42,519 nt of DNA from CAZFLM01 sp964519955 (GTDB taxonomy: Bacteria; Armatimonadota; Chthonomonadetes; Chthonomonadales; CAJBBX01), in the NCBI GenBank assembly GCA_964519955.1, contig CAZFLM010000056.1:1-42519 (forward strand). Direction: 5' to 3'. Below are positions 25,714-32,642 of this stretch, one piece after another. Under the pieces are notes generated by a model. The model saw nothing but the letters and a program-made list of their open reading frames with translations, was not told the origin of the DNA and did not search any database. Position numbers and translations under genes: made by a program. Positions within the stretch are counted from its first letter, which is position 1. Each line of letters begins with the position of its first letter.

Positions 25714-26225
25714 ACGCCCGCACCCGAGCGGCGGTTCGCGTGCTGCGCGACACGCTCCAGTACGATCTGACACTGGCCCGGCGGCTCGTCGAGGTCGCTC
25801 ACGCACTGTCTCGCGCCCTCGTCGACGCGGACCCGGAGCGCGTGGCGCAGTTGCAGGCCGTGGCCGACACGGTGTCGGAGCGGCAGGAATCGAACGACCA
25901 GCGCCGCCTGGCCGCAGCTCGCTCCCTCGCCGACGCAGTCGGCATTGGCGTGGGCTCGGAGGAGCGCGCCCCTTCCCTGCTGCACATCGCGAGGGCGCTG
26001 CCCGGCGCGGAAGCCCGCCCGGTCGTCGAGATCCGGGAGCGCATCCTGGGGCTGCACCTCGAGCTGACGGCGATCAACGAGAGGAACCGGCGACTGATCG
26101 AGAACCTGCGCGCCGCCACGTGCTTCACGATGGAGGCCCTGGTCAGCGCGGCCTCCCGGCCCGCGACCTACGGCCCGGCCGGCCCGTCGAAGGCGCCGAC
26201 CGTGTTCATCGACCAGGCGGCCTAG
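25710..26225 (+). CDS. FlgN-like export chaperone
   Basis: 171 residues, almost entirely helical, with long heptad-like stretches (about 10-70 and 105-150, including IRERILGLHLELTAINERN). Sequence conservation in FlgN is low. The call rests on size, helix content, and position between flgJ and flgK by ATGA overlap. FlgN is the cytosolic chaperone for the junction proteins FlgK and FlgL encoded just downstream. Confidence 0.75.
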   Translation: MNARTRAAVRVLRDTLQYDLTLARRLVEVAHALSRALVDADPERVAQLQAVADTVSERQESNDQRRLAAARSLADAVGIGVGSEERAPSLLHIARALPGAEARPVVEIRERILGLHLELTAINERNRRLIENLRAATCFTMEALVSAASRPATYGPAGPSKAPTVFIDQAA

Positions 26226-26241
26226 GCGCCGAGGAACGACC

Positions 26242-27651
26242 ATGTCCAGCCTGTTCGCCGGTTTCGATATCGCGCGGAGCGCTCTGGCGGCCAGCCAGAT
26301 CGCGACCGAGGTCATCGGCCACAACATCGCCAACGTCAACACGGAGGGCTACAGCCGCCAGAAGGTGACGCTTGCGACCCGCGCCGCCTACACGGACCAG
26401 GCCTCGCTCATCCAGGCCGCCAACCAGCTCGGCACCGGCGTCGACGTCTCATCCGTCACCAGAGTGCGAGACCGGTACCTGGACCAGCAGCTCCAGCGCG
26501 TGACGGGCAAGTCGTCTGAGCAGAGTTCCTACAGCTCGCTGCTGGAGCGGGTGCAGAGCGCACTGAACGAGGGCGACGACACCGGCATCAGCTCGGCTCT
26601 CTCGGAGTTCTTCAACGCGTTCCAGGATCTCTCGCAGAACCCGGAGCAGACCGACCTGCGGACGGTGGTGCTGGAGCAGGCAAGTAGCCTCGCGCAGCAG
26701 TTCCAGAACCTCGATGGGTCGCTCGGCGGCATCAAGTCCGACATCGCATCCCAGGTGAAGGAGAAGGTCGCGGAGGCCAACGATCTCGCCAAGCAGGTGG
26801 CCGACCTGAACGTTCGGATCAAGGACTCGGTGACGCTCGGACAGCACCCGAACGACCTGGAGGACAAGCGCGACCAGCTCATCAAGCAGTTGTCGGACCT
26901 GGTGGGCGCCCAGTCGCACGAAGAGGTCGACATCAACGGCAACTCGACCGGCCTGATGACGGTCGAGGTCGGTGGGTGGGCGATCGTGTGCGGCGCGACG
27001 GCCAACGAGATCCCCAGCGACTACACCAGCTCGGCGACGAAGCCCTACCTGACGGACGGCATCGCGGCCGTCTTCTCGCCGGCCGGAGAGGTCGGGGGCC
27101 TCATCAAGGCGAGCGCGTCGATCGACGACTACCGGGACTCGCTGAACGAGGTGGCGTCGACGCTCATCGAGCAGGTGAATGCGCTGCACCAGACCGGCTA
27201 CGGGCTGGACAACACCACCGGACGGTCGTTCTTCTCCGGCACCGGCGCGTCGGACATCGCGCTGTCGCCGGACGTGCTCGGCAACCCGGACGCGATCGCC
27301 GCCGCGTCGCCGCCGGTGTCGGGCGGCATGGTGGCAGAGGGAAATGGCGACATCGCGCGCGGGATCGCCGAGTTGGCCGACGCGACCGTGAGCGGCAGCT
27401 CGACGATGGGCGATCTCTACACCTCGCTCGTGACGCGCATCGGGTCCGACCTGAAGACCGCGCAGACCGAGTCGGACACGCTCGCAGCCGAGACGGAACA
27501 AGTGACAACGCTGATCAACAGCACGTCGGGTGTGTCGCTGGACGAGGAGCTGACGAACATGATGCAGTACCAGCGCTCCTACCAGGCAGCCACGCGCCTG
27601 ATCTCGACGATCGACAGCATGCTCGAGTCCCTGTTCTCGGCCGTGGGCTAG
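26242..27651 (+). CDS. FlgK, hook-filament junction protein 1
   Basis: 469 residues. The N-terminal heptad region (SALAASQIATEVIGHNIANV, then NTEGYSRQKV) and C-terminal region (NMMQYQRSYQAATRLISTID) form the paired coiled coils of the filament core. The central part is variable. FlgK is exported with help from FlgN and joins hook to filament. It starts 16 nt after flgN with GAGGAACG before ATG. Confidence 0.95.
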   Translation: MSSLFAGFDIARSALAASQIATEVIGHNIANVNTEGYSRQKVTLATRAAYTDQASLIQAANQLGTGVDVSSVTRVRDRYLDQQLQRVTGKSSEQSSYSSLLERVQSALNEGDDTGISSALSEFFNAFQDLSQNPEQTDLRTVVLEQASSLAQQFQNLDGSLGGIKSDIASQVKEKVAEANDLAKQVADLNVRIKDSVTLGQHPNDLEDKRDQLIKQLSDLVGAQSHEEVDINGNSTGLMTVEVGGWAIVCGATANEIPSDYTSSATKPYLTDGIAAVFSPAGEVGGLIKASASIDDYRDSLNEVASTLIEQVNALHQTGYGLDNTTGRSFFSGTGASDIALSPDVLGNPDAIAAASPPVSGGMVAEGNGDIARGIAELADATVSGSSTMGDLYTSLVTRIGSDLKTAQTESDTLAAETEQVTTLINSTSGVSLDEELTNMMQYQRSYQAATRLISTIDSMLESLFSAVG

Positions 27652-27662
27652 TCAAGGCAGCG

Positions 27663-27682
27663 GGCCGGCGATGGCGCCGGCC
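27663..27682. other. strong hairpin between flgK and flgL
   Basis: GGCCGGCG (27663-27670), tetraloop ATGG, CGCCGGCC (27675-27682): a perfect 8-bp stem 12 nt after the flgK stop. A second GC-rich inverted pair (GCGGCG near 27695, CGCCGC near 27720) follows. No T tract, so attenuation or mRNA stabilisation is as likely as termination. The 106-nt spacer holds no gene. Confidence 0.5.
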
Positions 27683-27757
27683 GAGCACTAAGCGGGCGGC
27701 GTCCCCGCATCGATAGGCGCCGCAGTGAACCAAGTCCGGCGCTGAAGGAGTGGCGCA

Positions 27758-28651
27758 TTGAGAGTCAGCACACTCAACACAGTACACACATCGCTTACGG
27801 ACGCAAGCCGCGCCGCGGAACGATACGCGAAGGCTCAGACGGAGCTGTCCACCGGCAAGAAGCTGCTCAAGCCCTCGGACGATCCTGCCGGGATGTCGTA
27901 CGCACTCGGCCTGAAGAGCAGCATGTCGAGCGTGGAGCAGTACCAGAGCAACGTCAGTATGGCGAAGGGGTTCGTCTCCACGACCGAGAGTGCGCTTGGC
28001 GACGCGACCACGCTCATGCGGTCCGTGCGCACGCTGGTCGTCCAGGCGTCCAGCACGCAGATGGACGATCAGACCAAGGTCTCGCTGCAGGAGCAGATTG
28101 ACGCCGCGATCGACCAACTGGCACAGATCGGCAACACGACGTACGGTAACCGGCACGTGTTCGGAGGCCAGCGCACCACGGACGAACCGTACGTGGCCGA
28201 CGGCGACACCTACACGTACCAGGGCGGCACGGCGGACAACGGCGACGTGGACCTCAGGGTCGACATCGGCCCATCGGACACGATGACCTACAACGTCGCC
28301 GGCGACAAGCTGTTCTCGAACGCGTTCACGGTGCTGTCCAAGATCCGCGACGACATCGCGAACGGCAACACGACGGAGCTGTCCAACACCGACCTGGCGG
28401 ACGTCGACACGGTCAGGTCGACGATCATGGCGGCGCGCGCGGAGGCCGGCGTCCGGCTGAATCGCCTGGATGACACCGACAGCCGCCTATCGGCGACCTC
28501 GCTGCAGCTCGAGGACACGCTGTCCACTGTGCGCGACACGGACGTCGCTACCGCGGCCGTGGAGCTGCAGACCGCGCAGATGGCCTATCAGGCCGCACTG
28601 ACCGCCGCATCGAAAACGCTGTCCATGAACCTGTTGGATTTCATAGGGTAG
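27758..28651 (+). CDS. FlgL, hook-filament junction protein 3
   Basis: 297 residues from TTG 27758, which has GAAGGAG about 7 nt upstream. The flagellin-like N-terminal domain includes STLNTVHTSLTDASRAAERY, then ELSTGKKLLKPSDDPAG, and a Gly-Asn motif GNTTYGNRHVFGG typical of FlgL. The C-terminal coiled coil ends AYQAALTAASKTLSMNLLDF. It caps the FlgK ring at the filament base. It could be mistaken for a short flagellin, but the position after flgK and the GNRHVFGG block favour FlgL. Confidence 0.93.
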   Translation: MRVSTLNTVHTSLTDASRAAERYAKAQTELSTGKKLLKPSDDPAGMSYALGLKSSMSSVEQYQSNVSMAKGFVSTTESALGDATTLMRSVRTLVVQASSTQMDDQTKVSLQEQIDAAIDQLAQIGNTTYGNRHVFGGQRTTDEPYVADGDTYTYQGGTADNGDVDLRVDIGPSDTMTYNVAGDKLFSNAFTVLSKIRDDIANGNTTELSNTDLADVDTVRSTIMAARAEAGVRLNRLDDTDSRLSATSLQLEDTLSTVRDTDVATAAVELQTAQMAYQAALTAASKTLSMNLLDFIG

Positions 28652-28658
28652 GCCGACA

Positions 28659-29135
28659 ATGAGTACTGTAACAGCCATGAGAACCGTCGCTATTCAGACA
28701 ACCCGTTTCGGGCCCATCGAGGCCGACGAGGAACTGGTGATCGAGTTGCCTCGCGGCATGATCGGATTCGAGGACTGCACGCGGTTCGTGGTGCTCCATC
28801 AGGACCCGAACAACGTGCTGCGCTGGCTCCAGTCGCTCGACGACGGCGCCGTCGCGTTTCCGGTCATGGATCCTCGGGTCTATTTCCCGGACTACCGGCC
28901 GACGCTGCCGCAGACCGACGCAGACGAGATCGGCATCGACGCATCCGCGCCGGCGCTGATCTTCGCGGTGGTGACGATCCCGCGCGACGATCCGATGGGG
29001 CTGACCGTGAACCTCCTCGGGCCGATCGTGGTCAATCCAGACACCCGCCGGGGCAAGCAAGTCATCGTCAGCGACGAGTGCTACCGGACGAAGCACCGTC
29101 TGCTGCACGGGCAGGCTGCCGCCATCAAGAAGTAG
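28659..29135 (+). CDS. FliW, flagellar assembly factor and CsrA antagonist
   Basis: 158 residues with FliW features: RFGPIEADEELVIELPRGMI, GFEDCTRFVVL, LRWLQSLDDGAVAFPVMDP, and NLLGPIVVNPDTRRGKQVI. FliW binds CsrA and flagellin in turn, so flagellin mRNA is translated only when flagellin is being exported. ATG 28659 lies 7 nt after flgL; ATG 28677 is an alternative start. csrA follows 96 nt later, the usual partner order. Confidence 0.95.
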   Translation: MSTVTAMRTVAIQTTRFGPIEADEELVIELPRGMIGFEDCTRFVVLHQDPNNVLRWLQSLDDGAVAFPVMDPRVYFPDYRPTLPQTDADEIGIDASAPALIFAVVTIPRDDPMGLTVNLLGPIVVNPDTRRGKQVIVSDECYRTKHRLLHGQAAAIKK

Positions 29136-29231
29136 CGGCAGGAGCGTTCTAGAGGTATCATGCTTCGGTGCGGGCTCGAGACGACCCGCGCCACTATCCA
29201 GGACAACTGGGCACGCCACGGAGGGCGATCC

Positions 29232-29462
29232 ATGCTCGTACTAACCCGCAAGCCCGAACAGAGCATCATGGTCGGGGCGGATATCGAGATCACGATACTC
29301 GAGGTGCGCGGCGAACAGGTCCGGGTCGGCATTCGGGCGCCGCGCGAGGTAACGGTGCACCGCAAGGAGGTGTTCGATCAGATCCGCGAGGAGAACCGCA
29401 CGGCCAACGCGGCCACGGCGGACATCCTCCCGGTCATCGGAGGCCTGGTGCAGCCGCAGTAG
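29232..29462 (+). CDS. CsrA, RNA-binding translational regulator
   Basis: 76 residues: MLVLTRKPEQSIMVG, IEITILEVRGEQVRVGIRAP and EVTVHRKEVFDQI are the complete CsrA signature, with a C-terminal extension of about 20 residues common outside proteobacteria. The dimer binds GGA motifs in mRNA leaders, typically of flagellin, and is controlled by FliW from the gene before it. The frame is open from 29160, but ATG 29232 has GGAGGG upstream and starts exactly at the conserved N-terminus. Confidence 0.96.
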   Translation: MLVLTRKPEQSIMVGADIEITILEVRGEQVRVGIRAPREVTVHRKEVFDQIREENRTANAATADILPVIGGLVQPQ

Positions 29463-29479
29463 GCTAGGTCCACAAGGAG

Positions 29480-29548
29480 ACGGGGCGAACGCACCCGGGA
29501 AGGCTGCCGCATCCAACGCGGCGGCGTTCTCGCGTGTGTTCGCCCCGT
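29480..29548. terminator. bidirectional terminator-like hairpin between converging genes
   Basis: ACGGGGCGAAC (29480-29490) pairs perfectly with GTTCGCCCCGT (29538-29548), followed by TT. The 47-nt loop contains a second stem (GCCGC/GCGGC around ATCCAAC). It sits between csrA and the oppositely directed kinase, where a shared terminator is expected. Confidence 0.7.
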
Positions 29549-29573
29549 TTCGTGCGTCAGCGATCCGACGAGC

Positions 29574-30605
29574 CTACCAGACCGCCCGCGTGAGCGCGTC
29601 CCGCAGCTCGTCCGGCGAGGCGGTGCCGGTGGTGCCCAGCTTGCGGATGGTGACCGAGGAGCAGAGCGCCCCGAACGCGGCCGCCTCGACCTCGGTGGCG
29701 CCCGCGCAGAGCGCCGAGACGATTCCCGCCGTCACGCTGTCCCCTGCCCCAACGATGTCGATGGGCCCCGTCACCGGGATGGCGGGCACGTGCGCCGTCC
29801 CGCCGGGCGTGCAGACCAGGATGCCGGCGGGCCCCACGGTCACGAAGACGGTGCGCCCGTTGCGGTCCGCCAGCCTGCGCCCCGCCTCGCCCGCCTTCTC
29901 CAGGTCGCCCTCGCCAGAGGGGTCGCCGAACGCCGCCACGGACGCCTCGCGGCTGTTGGGCTTGATGGTGATGCCGCGGAACTCATCGATGCGGCAGCGC
30001 GAGTCGGCGAAGAAGACGATGCCGGGGTTCGCGGCGGCCAGCGCCTCGATGCCCGCGCGGACCCGGTCGCTGATGACCCCGCAGTTGCGCTCCTGCACCT
30101 GGTCCGCCGCGATGACGCCCGTCGCCCCGGCCTCGATGGCGCTCTTCAGGTCGGCGAGCACCCGGTCCTCGGCCTCGGAGGACAGCGGCGCGCGGTTCTT
30201 GATGTCGATCCGCTCCAGCTCCGTCTCGCCGTCCTCGCGCCGCACCATGGGCTTCGTGTAGGTGGGCGTGAAGCGCGCCGTGTCCATGCGCAGCATGGCG
30301 GTGTCGACCCGCGTGGCGCACAGGCCGGCCTCCAACTCGTAGCGCTGCCCGTCGTCGCCTGTCACGCCGATGGCCTGGATGACGCCGTTGCCGAGCGTGC
30401 TGAGCGTGTTGGTGACGGTGCCGGCCGCGCCGGGGCTGCAGCGGATCTGCACGACCTGCCGCGCCTCGAGCCCGGTCTCCAGCGACACCTCGGCGAGGTC
30501 GGGGTCGATGATCAGGTACTTGTCGAGGAAGAAGTCGCCGACGACGGCCAGGCGGACGCTCGGGATGCGGGCCAGCAACTCTTCGAGACGGGCGGACGAT
30601 AGCAC
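29574..30605 (-). CDS. RfaE/HldE-like PfkB-family kinase
   Basis: 343 residues from GTG 30605, with GGAGGT about 7 nt upstream. The N-terminus VRLAVVGDFFLDKYLIIDPD and the RCSPGAAGTVTNTLSTLG block match the kinase domain of RfaE (HldE domain I), which phosphorylates heptose-7-phosphate in ADP-heptose synthesis. The C-terminal signature reads DIVGAGDSVTAG with predicted base Asp289. No nucleotidyltransferase domain is attached. The middle KPMVRREDGETELERID also fits RfaE-type kinases. ADP-heptose synthesis needs partner enzymes not seen here, so a different sugar phosphate remains possible. Confidence 0.85.
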   Translation of the reverse strand: MLSSARLEELLARIPSVRLAVVGDFFLDKYLIIDPDLAEVSLETGLEARQVVQIRCSPGAAGTVTNTLSTLGNGVIQAIGVTGDDGQRYELEAGLCATRVDTAMLRMDTARFTPTYTKPMVRREDGETELERIDIKNRAPLSSEAEDRVLADLKSAIEAGATGVIAADQVQERNCGVISDRVRAGIEALAAANPGIVFFADSRCRIDEFRGITIKPNSREASVAAFGDPSGEGDLEKAGEAGRRLADRNGRTVFVTVGPAGILVCTPGGTAHVPAIPVTGPIDIVGAGDSVTAGIVSALCAGATEVEAAAFGALCSSVTIRKLGTTGTASPDELRDALTRAVW

Positions 30606-30668
30606 GGGATGACCTCCGGCGGACGTGGGGTTGTGTTGGGGGGTTCGGCGGCGGGCACGCGGGTTCCT

Positions 30669-31202
30669 TCAGGACGGCGAACCGGGCGCATCCGGGTCGG
30701 GCTGGCGCGGGTAGAGTGGCTCGTGCGGCAAGCGGTCGCCGTACCCGCCGCCGATGGTGACGACCAGCGTGATGCCGTCCGGGTCGGTCAGGTACCAGGC
30801 GTGCTCCCCGGAGTCCTCGGGCGCGTCGTACGGGAGGACCGACAGGCGCCCCACGCCGTCGAACTCAAGGTCGAGGCCGCCGCCAACGCCCGCGAGGGTC
30901 GCGCAGGTCAGTGTCCGGCCCAGCAGCAGGCGGCTGGCGACCGCGCCGATCTCGGCGTCCTCGCAGGTCACCACGGTTCCAGTGGGATCGGCGACGCGCC
31001 ACTCCGCCAGGTTCGTCTGAACCTCGAACGGTGGGTGGGGATGCGGCCGCCGCGGATCGGCGTCCAGGTCGACCGGCGGCAGGATCGCGTCGCCCAGGCC
31101 CAGGAAGAGCGCGTTGCCATAGCCGAGCCAGACCTGGACACACCGCAGCCCGACGATGCGGGCCAGCCACCGTTCCGCGTCAGCTCTGGTCAGATCCTGC
31201 AT
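30669..31202 (-). CDS. hypothetical soluble protein
   Basis: 177 residues from ATG 31202 with GAAGGGGG just upstream. I recognise no family. Visible features: an N-terminal helix (TRADAERWLARIVGL), Gly/Trp-containing strands (VQVWLGYGNALFLGLGD), FEVQTNLAEWRVADPTG, and a late strand TDPDGITLVVTIGGG before a Pro-rich tail. No signal peptide or membrane segment. It overlaps the preceding small membrane-protein gene by 23 nt, suggesting coupled translation, and lies 63 nt upstream of the kinase gene. Confidence 0.65.
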   Translation of the reverse strand: MQDLTRADAERWLARIVGLRCVQVWLGYGNALFLGLGDAILPPVDLDADPRRPHPHPPFEVQTNLAEWRVADPTGTVVTCEDAEIGAVASRLLLGRTLTCATLAGVGGGLDLEFDGVGRLSVLPYDAPEDSGEHAWYLTDPDGITLVVTIGGGYGDRLPHEPLYPRQPDPDAPGSPS

Positions 31203-31698
31203 GCTGCCCCCTTCGTGACCGCCAACGCTGAGCCAACGGCCGCACGACGCGGCCCACCGCCGCACCGCACCGCCGCCAGGTCCACGGCCCTGCCGCAGTC
31301 CGGCTCACCGTGCGCGGCGCCGCCTCGGGACCGGCCAGCCGGCGCAGCCAGCCGAAGTAGGCGGCGGCATACACCGCGCACGCAGCGGCGCCCCCCGCGG
31401 TCAGCAGGATCGCCAAACGCAGTTGGTCGCGGTTGGTGGTGATCCAGAGGAGGCTGCCGCGCCCGTGCCCGATGTGGACGGCGTCGAGGCTCTGGTGACA
31501 CACCGCCAGGGTGTAAGCGGAACCGATCAGGCCCAGCACGCCCACGACGCCCACGACGATGCCGATGGCGCAGAGGTTCGAACCTGCCTCCTCGCCGTCG
31601 TTCATCAGCAGCCGGTCCAGAGCACCCGCAAGCCGGCGTAGGCCGCGACCGGCTTCCGTACCGCGCAATCGCCAGAACGACCGTTCCGATCCCGCCAC
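31180..31698 (-). CDS. hypothetical two-helix membrane protein
   Basis: 172 residues if it starts at GTG 31698, 4 nt after GAGGGG that belongs to the dispersed repeat 31703-31768; ATG 31605 is the alternative. Two clear membrane helices: one around AIGIVVGVVGVLGLIGSAY and one around LAILLTAGGAAACAVYAAA. YFGWLRRLAGPEAA follows the second helix and the tail is strongly basic (RPLAQRWRSRRG). The GWLRRLAGP segment resembles GWLARLAAP at the start of the protein encoded at 31780-32289, hinting at paralogy. No function assigned. Confidence 0.55.
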   Translation of the reverse strand: MAGSERSFWRLRGTEAGRGLRRLAGALDRLLMNDGEEAGSNLCAIGIVVGVVGVLGLIGSAYTLAVCHQSLDAVHIGHGRGSLLWITTNRDQLRLAILLTAGGAAACAVYAAAYFGWLRRLAGPEAAPRTVSRTAAGPWTWRRCGAAVGRVVRPLAQRWRSRRGQHAGSDQS

Positions 31699-31702
31699 CG
31701 CA

Positions 31703-31768
31703 CCCCTCGCTCGACGGGCTGCCAGGGCATCCCAGCAGCCCGCCACCGTTCGGCCTTCGACGTTCGAT
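31703..31768. repeat. dispersed repeat, copy 1
   Basis: About 60 bases match 32565-32632 with few substitutions: CCCCTCGCTCG at one end, CATCCCAGCAGCCCGCCACC in the middle, and ACGTTCGA at the other end. Read on the minus strand, its last bases GAGCGAGGGG form a ribosome-site-like sequence just before a start codon in both copies. Confidence 0.8.
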
Positions 31769-31779
31769 CCGCAGCCGCC

Positions 31780-32289
31780 TCACCCGCTGCCGGGCGCCTG
31801 GCGCCCGGTCTGGAACAGCGTGTTGCCGGCCCCGTCCGTCACCTCGACCCAGCCGCCCGTGTCCCGGGCCTCCAGCGCGACCACCAGCCGCGCCTCGGGG
31901 GTCGTCACCAGGTCCAGCATGCCGCCTCCGGGCGTCACCCCGAGCGTGGCAGCGCGATTGCCGGCCGCATCCAGCACCTGCACGCAGCCACCGTCGAGGT
32001 CGCATGCGAGCTGCACGATGCAGTTGCCCGAGGCATCGACGACGCGCACCGGCGCGCGCAGGGCAACGGTGAGCGGCTCCGACACGCGTGCCAAGAGGGC
32101 GCCGACCTGCTCCTCCAGGGCGGCAACGCGCGCCAGGAGGCTCTCCATGGTCACATCATCCGGCAACGTCAGGACCTCCACATTTTGGGGTTCGGCGTCA
32201 GATCCTGCGACAGCGTCTGCGGCCACGCTGTCGGGAGCGGCCAGCCTCGCCAGCCACCCGCGGTAGGAGCTGAGGGCGAGCAGCAGCAT
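31780..32289 (-). CDS. hypothetical protein with coiled coil and beta-repeat tail
   Basis: 169 residues from ATG 32289. A short hydrophobic start (MLLLALSSYRGWLARLAAP) is followed by an acidic linker and a coiled coil (MESLLARVAALEEQVGALLA). Three repeats of a V-x-V-x-D-x-x-G-N motif follow: VRVVDASGNCIVQL, VQVLDAAGNRAATL and VEVTDGAGNTLFQT. These look like a small beta-helix or beta-roll. The start codon overlaps the stop of one reading of the upstream frame (TGATG). No named family recognised; the pattern suggests an anchored surface or periplasmic protein. Confidence 0.65.
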   Translation of the reverse strand: MLLLALSSYRGWLARLAAPDSVAADAVAGSDAEPQNVEVLTLPDDVTMESLLARVAALEEQVGALLARVSEPLTVALRAPVRVVDASGNCIVQLACDLDGGCVQVLDAAGNRAATLGVTPGGGMLDLVTTPEARLVVALEARDTGGWVEVTDGAGNTLFQTGRQAPGSG

Positions 32290-32314
32290 CAGGACGTCGC
32301 CACGCAGAGACGTA

Positions 32315-32561
32315 TCACCGCGGCCCCTTCACTTCGCGCTCCTGCCGCCGCGCGCGCAGGCAGCGGACATCCCAGAGGGCTGCCAGGGCCGTCCCGGCGG
32401 CCGTGACGATCGGCTCCCAGACGGGCACCGCAAGACGGCCCCGCCGCCGCGCACCAGGCAATCCACAGGCACGCCAGAGAGGCCACGGAGAGGAACATGG
32501 CGCCGCAGCGGAACACCCAGCACTCCACCATGCGGAGCCGCAGTACCCGATCGCCAACCAT
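32315..32561 (-). pseudogene. probable frameshifted two-helix small membrane protein
   Basis: From ATG 32561 (directly after GAGGGG of the dispersed repeat) the frame gives MVGDRVLRLRMVECW and a good membrane helix (AMFLSVASLACLWIAWC), then turns into low-complexity Gly/Ala/Arg sequence. Switching frame within a G/C-rich run at about 32437-32452 continues as RRRGRLAVPVWEPIVTAAG, with a second helix ending in a basic tail (RARRQEREVKGPR) that stops at 32315. The join makes a natural two-helix protein, so an indel (real or sequencing error) is likely. The alternative is the unshifted 90-residue reading ending at 32289. The 353-nt stretch from 32290 to 32642 holds only this and the repeat. Confidence 0.5.
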
Positions 32562-32564
32562 GCC

Positions 32565-32640
32565 CCCCTCGCTCGGCGGGCTGCCAGGACATCCCAGCAG
32601 CCCGCCACCGTTCGACCTTCAACGTTCGACCTTCGACGGC
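32565..32640. repeat. dispersed repeat, copy 2
   Basis: Matches 31703-31768 (CCCCTCGCTCG, CATCCCAGCAGCCCGCCACC) and extends into CTTCAACGTTCGACCTTCGA, which resembles, inverted, the AAGTTGGAAGTTGAAAGT run at 40590. It begins directly downstream of the subtilisin stop. Confidence 0.8.
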
Positions 32641-32642
32641 CG

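Noticed and set aside
27758..28651. Possibility that this gene is flagellin (fliC)
   Set aside because: Position directly after flgK, the short length and the GNRHVFGG block favour FlgL; FliW and CsrA downstream are compatible with either.
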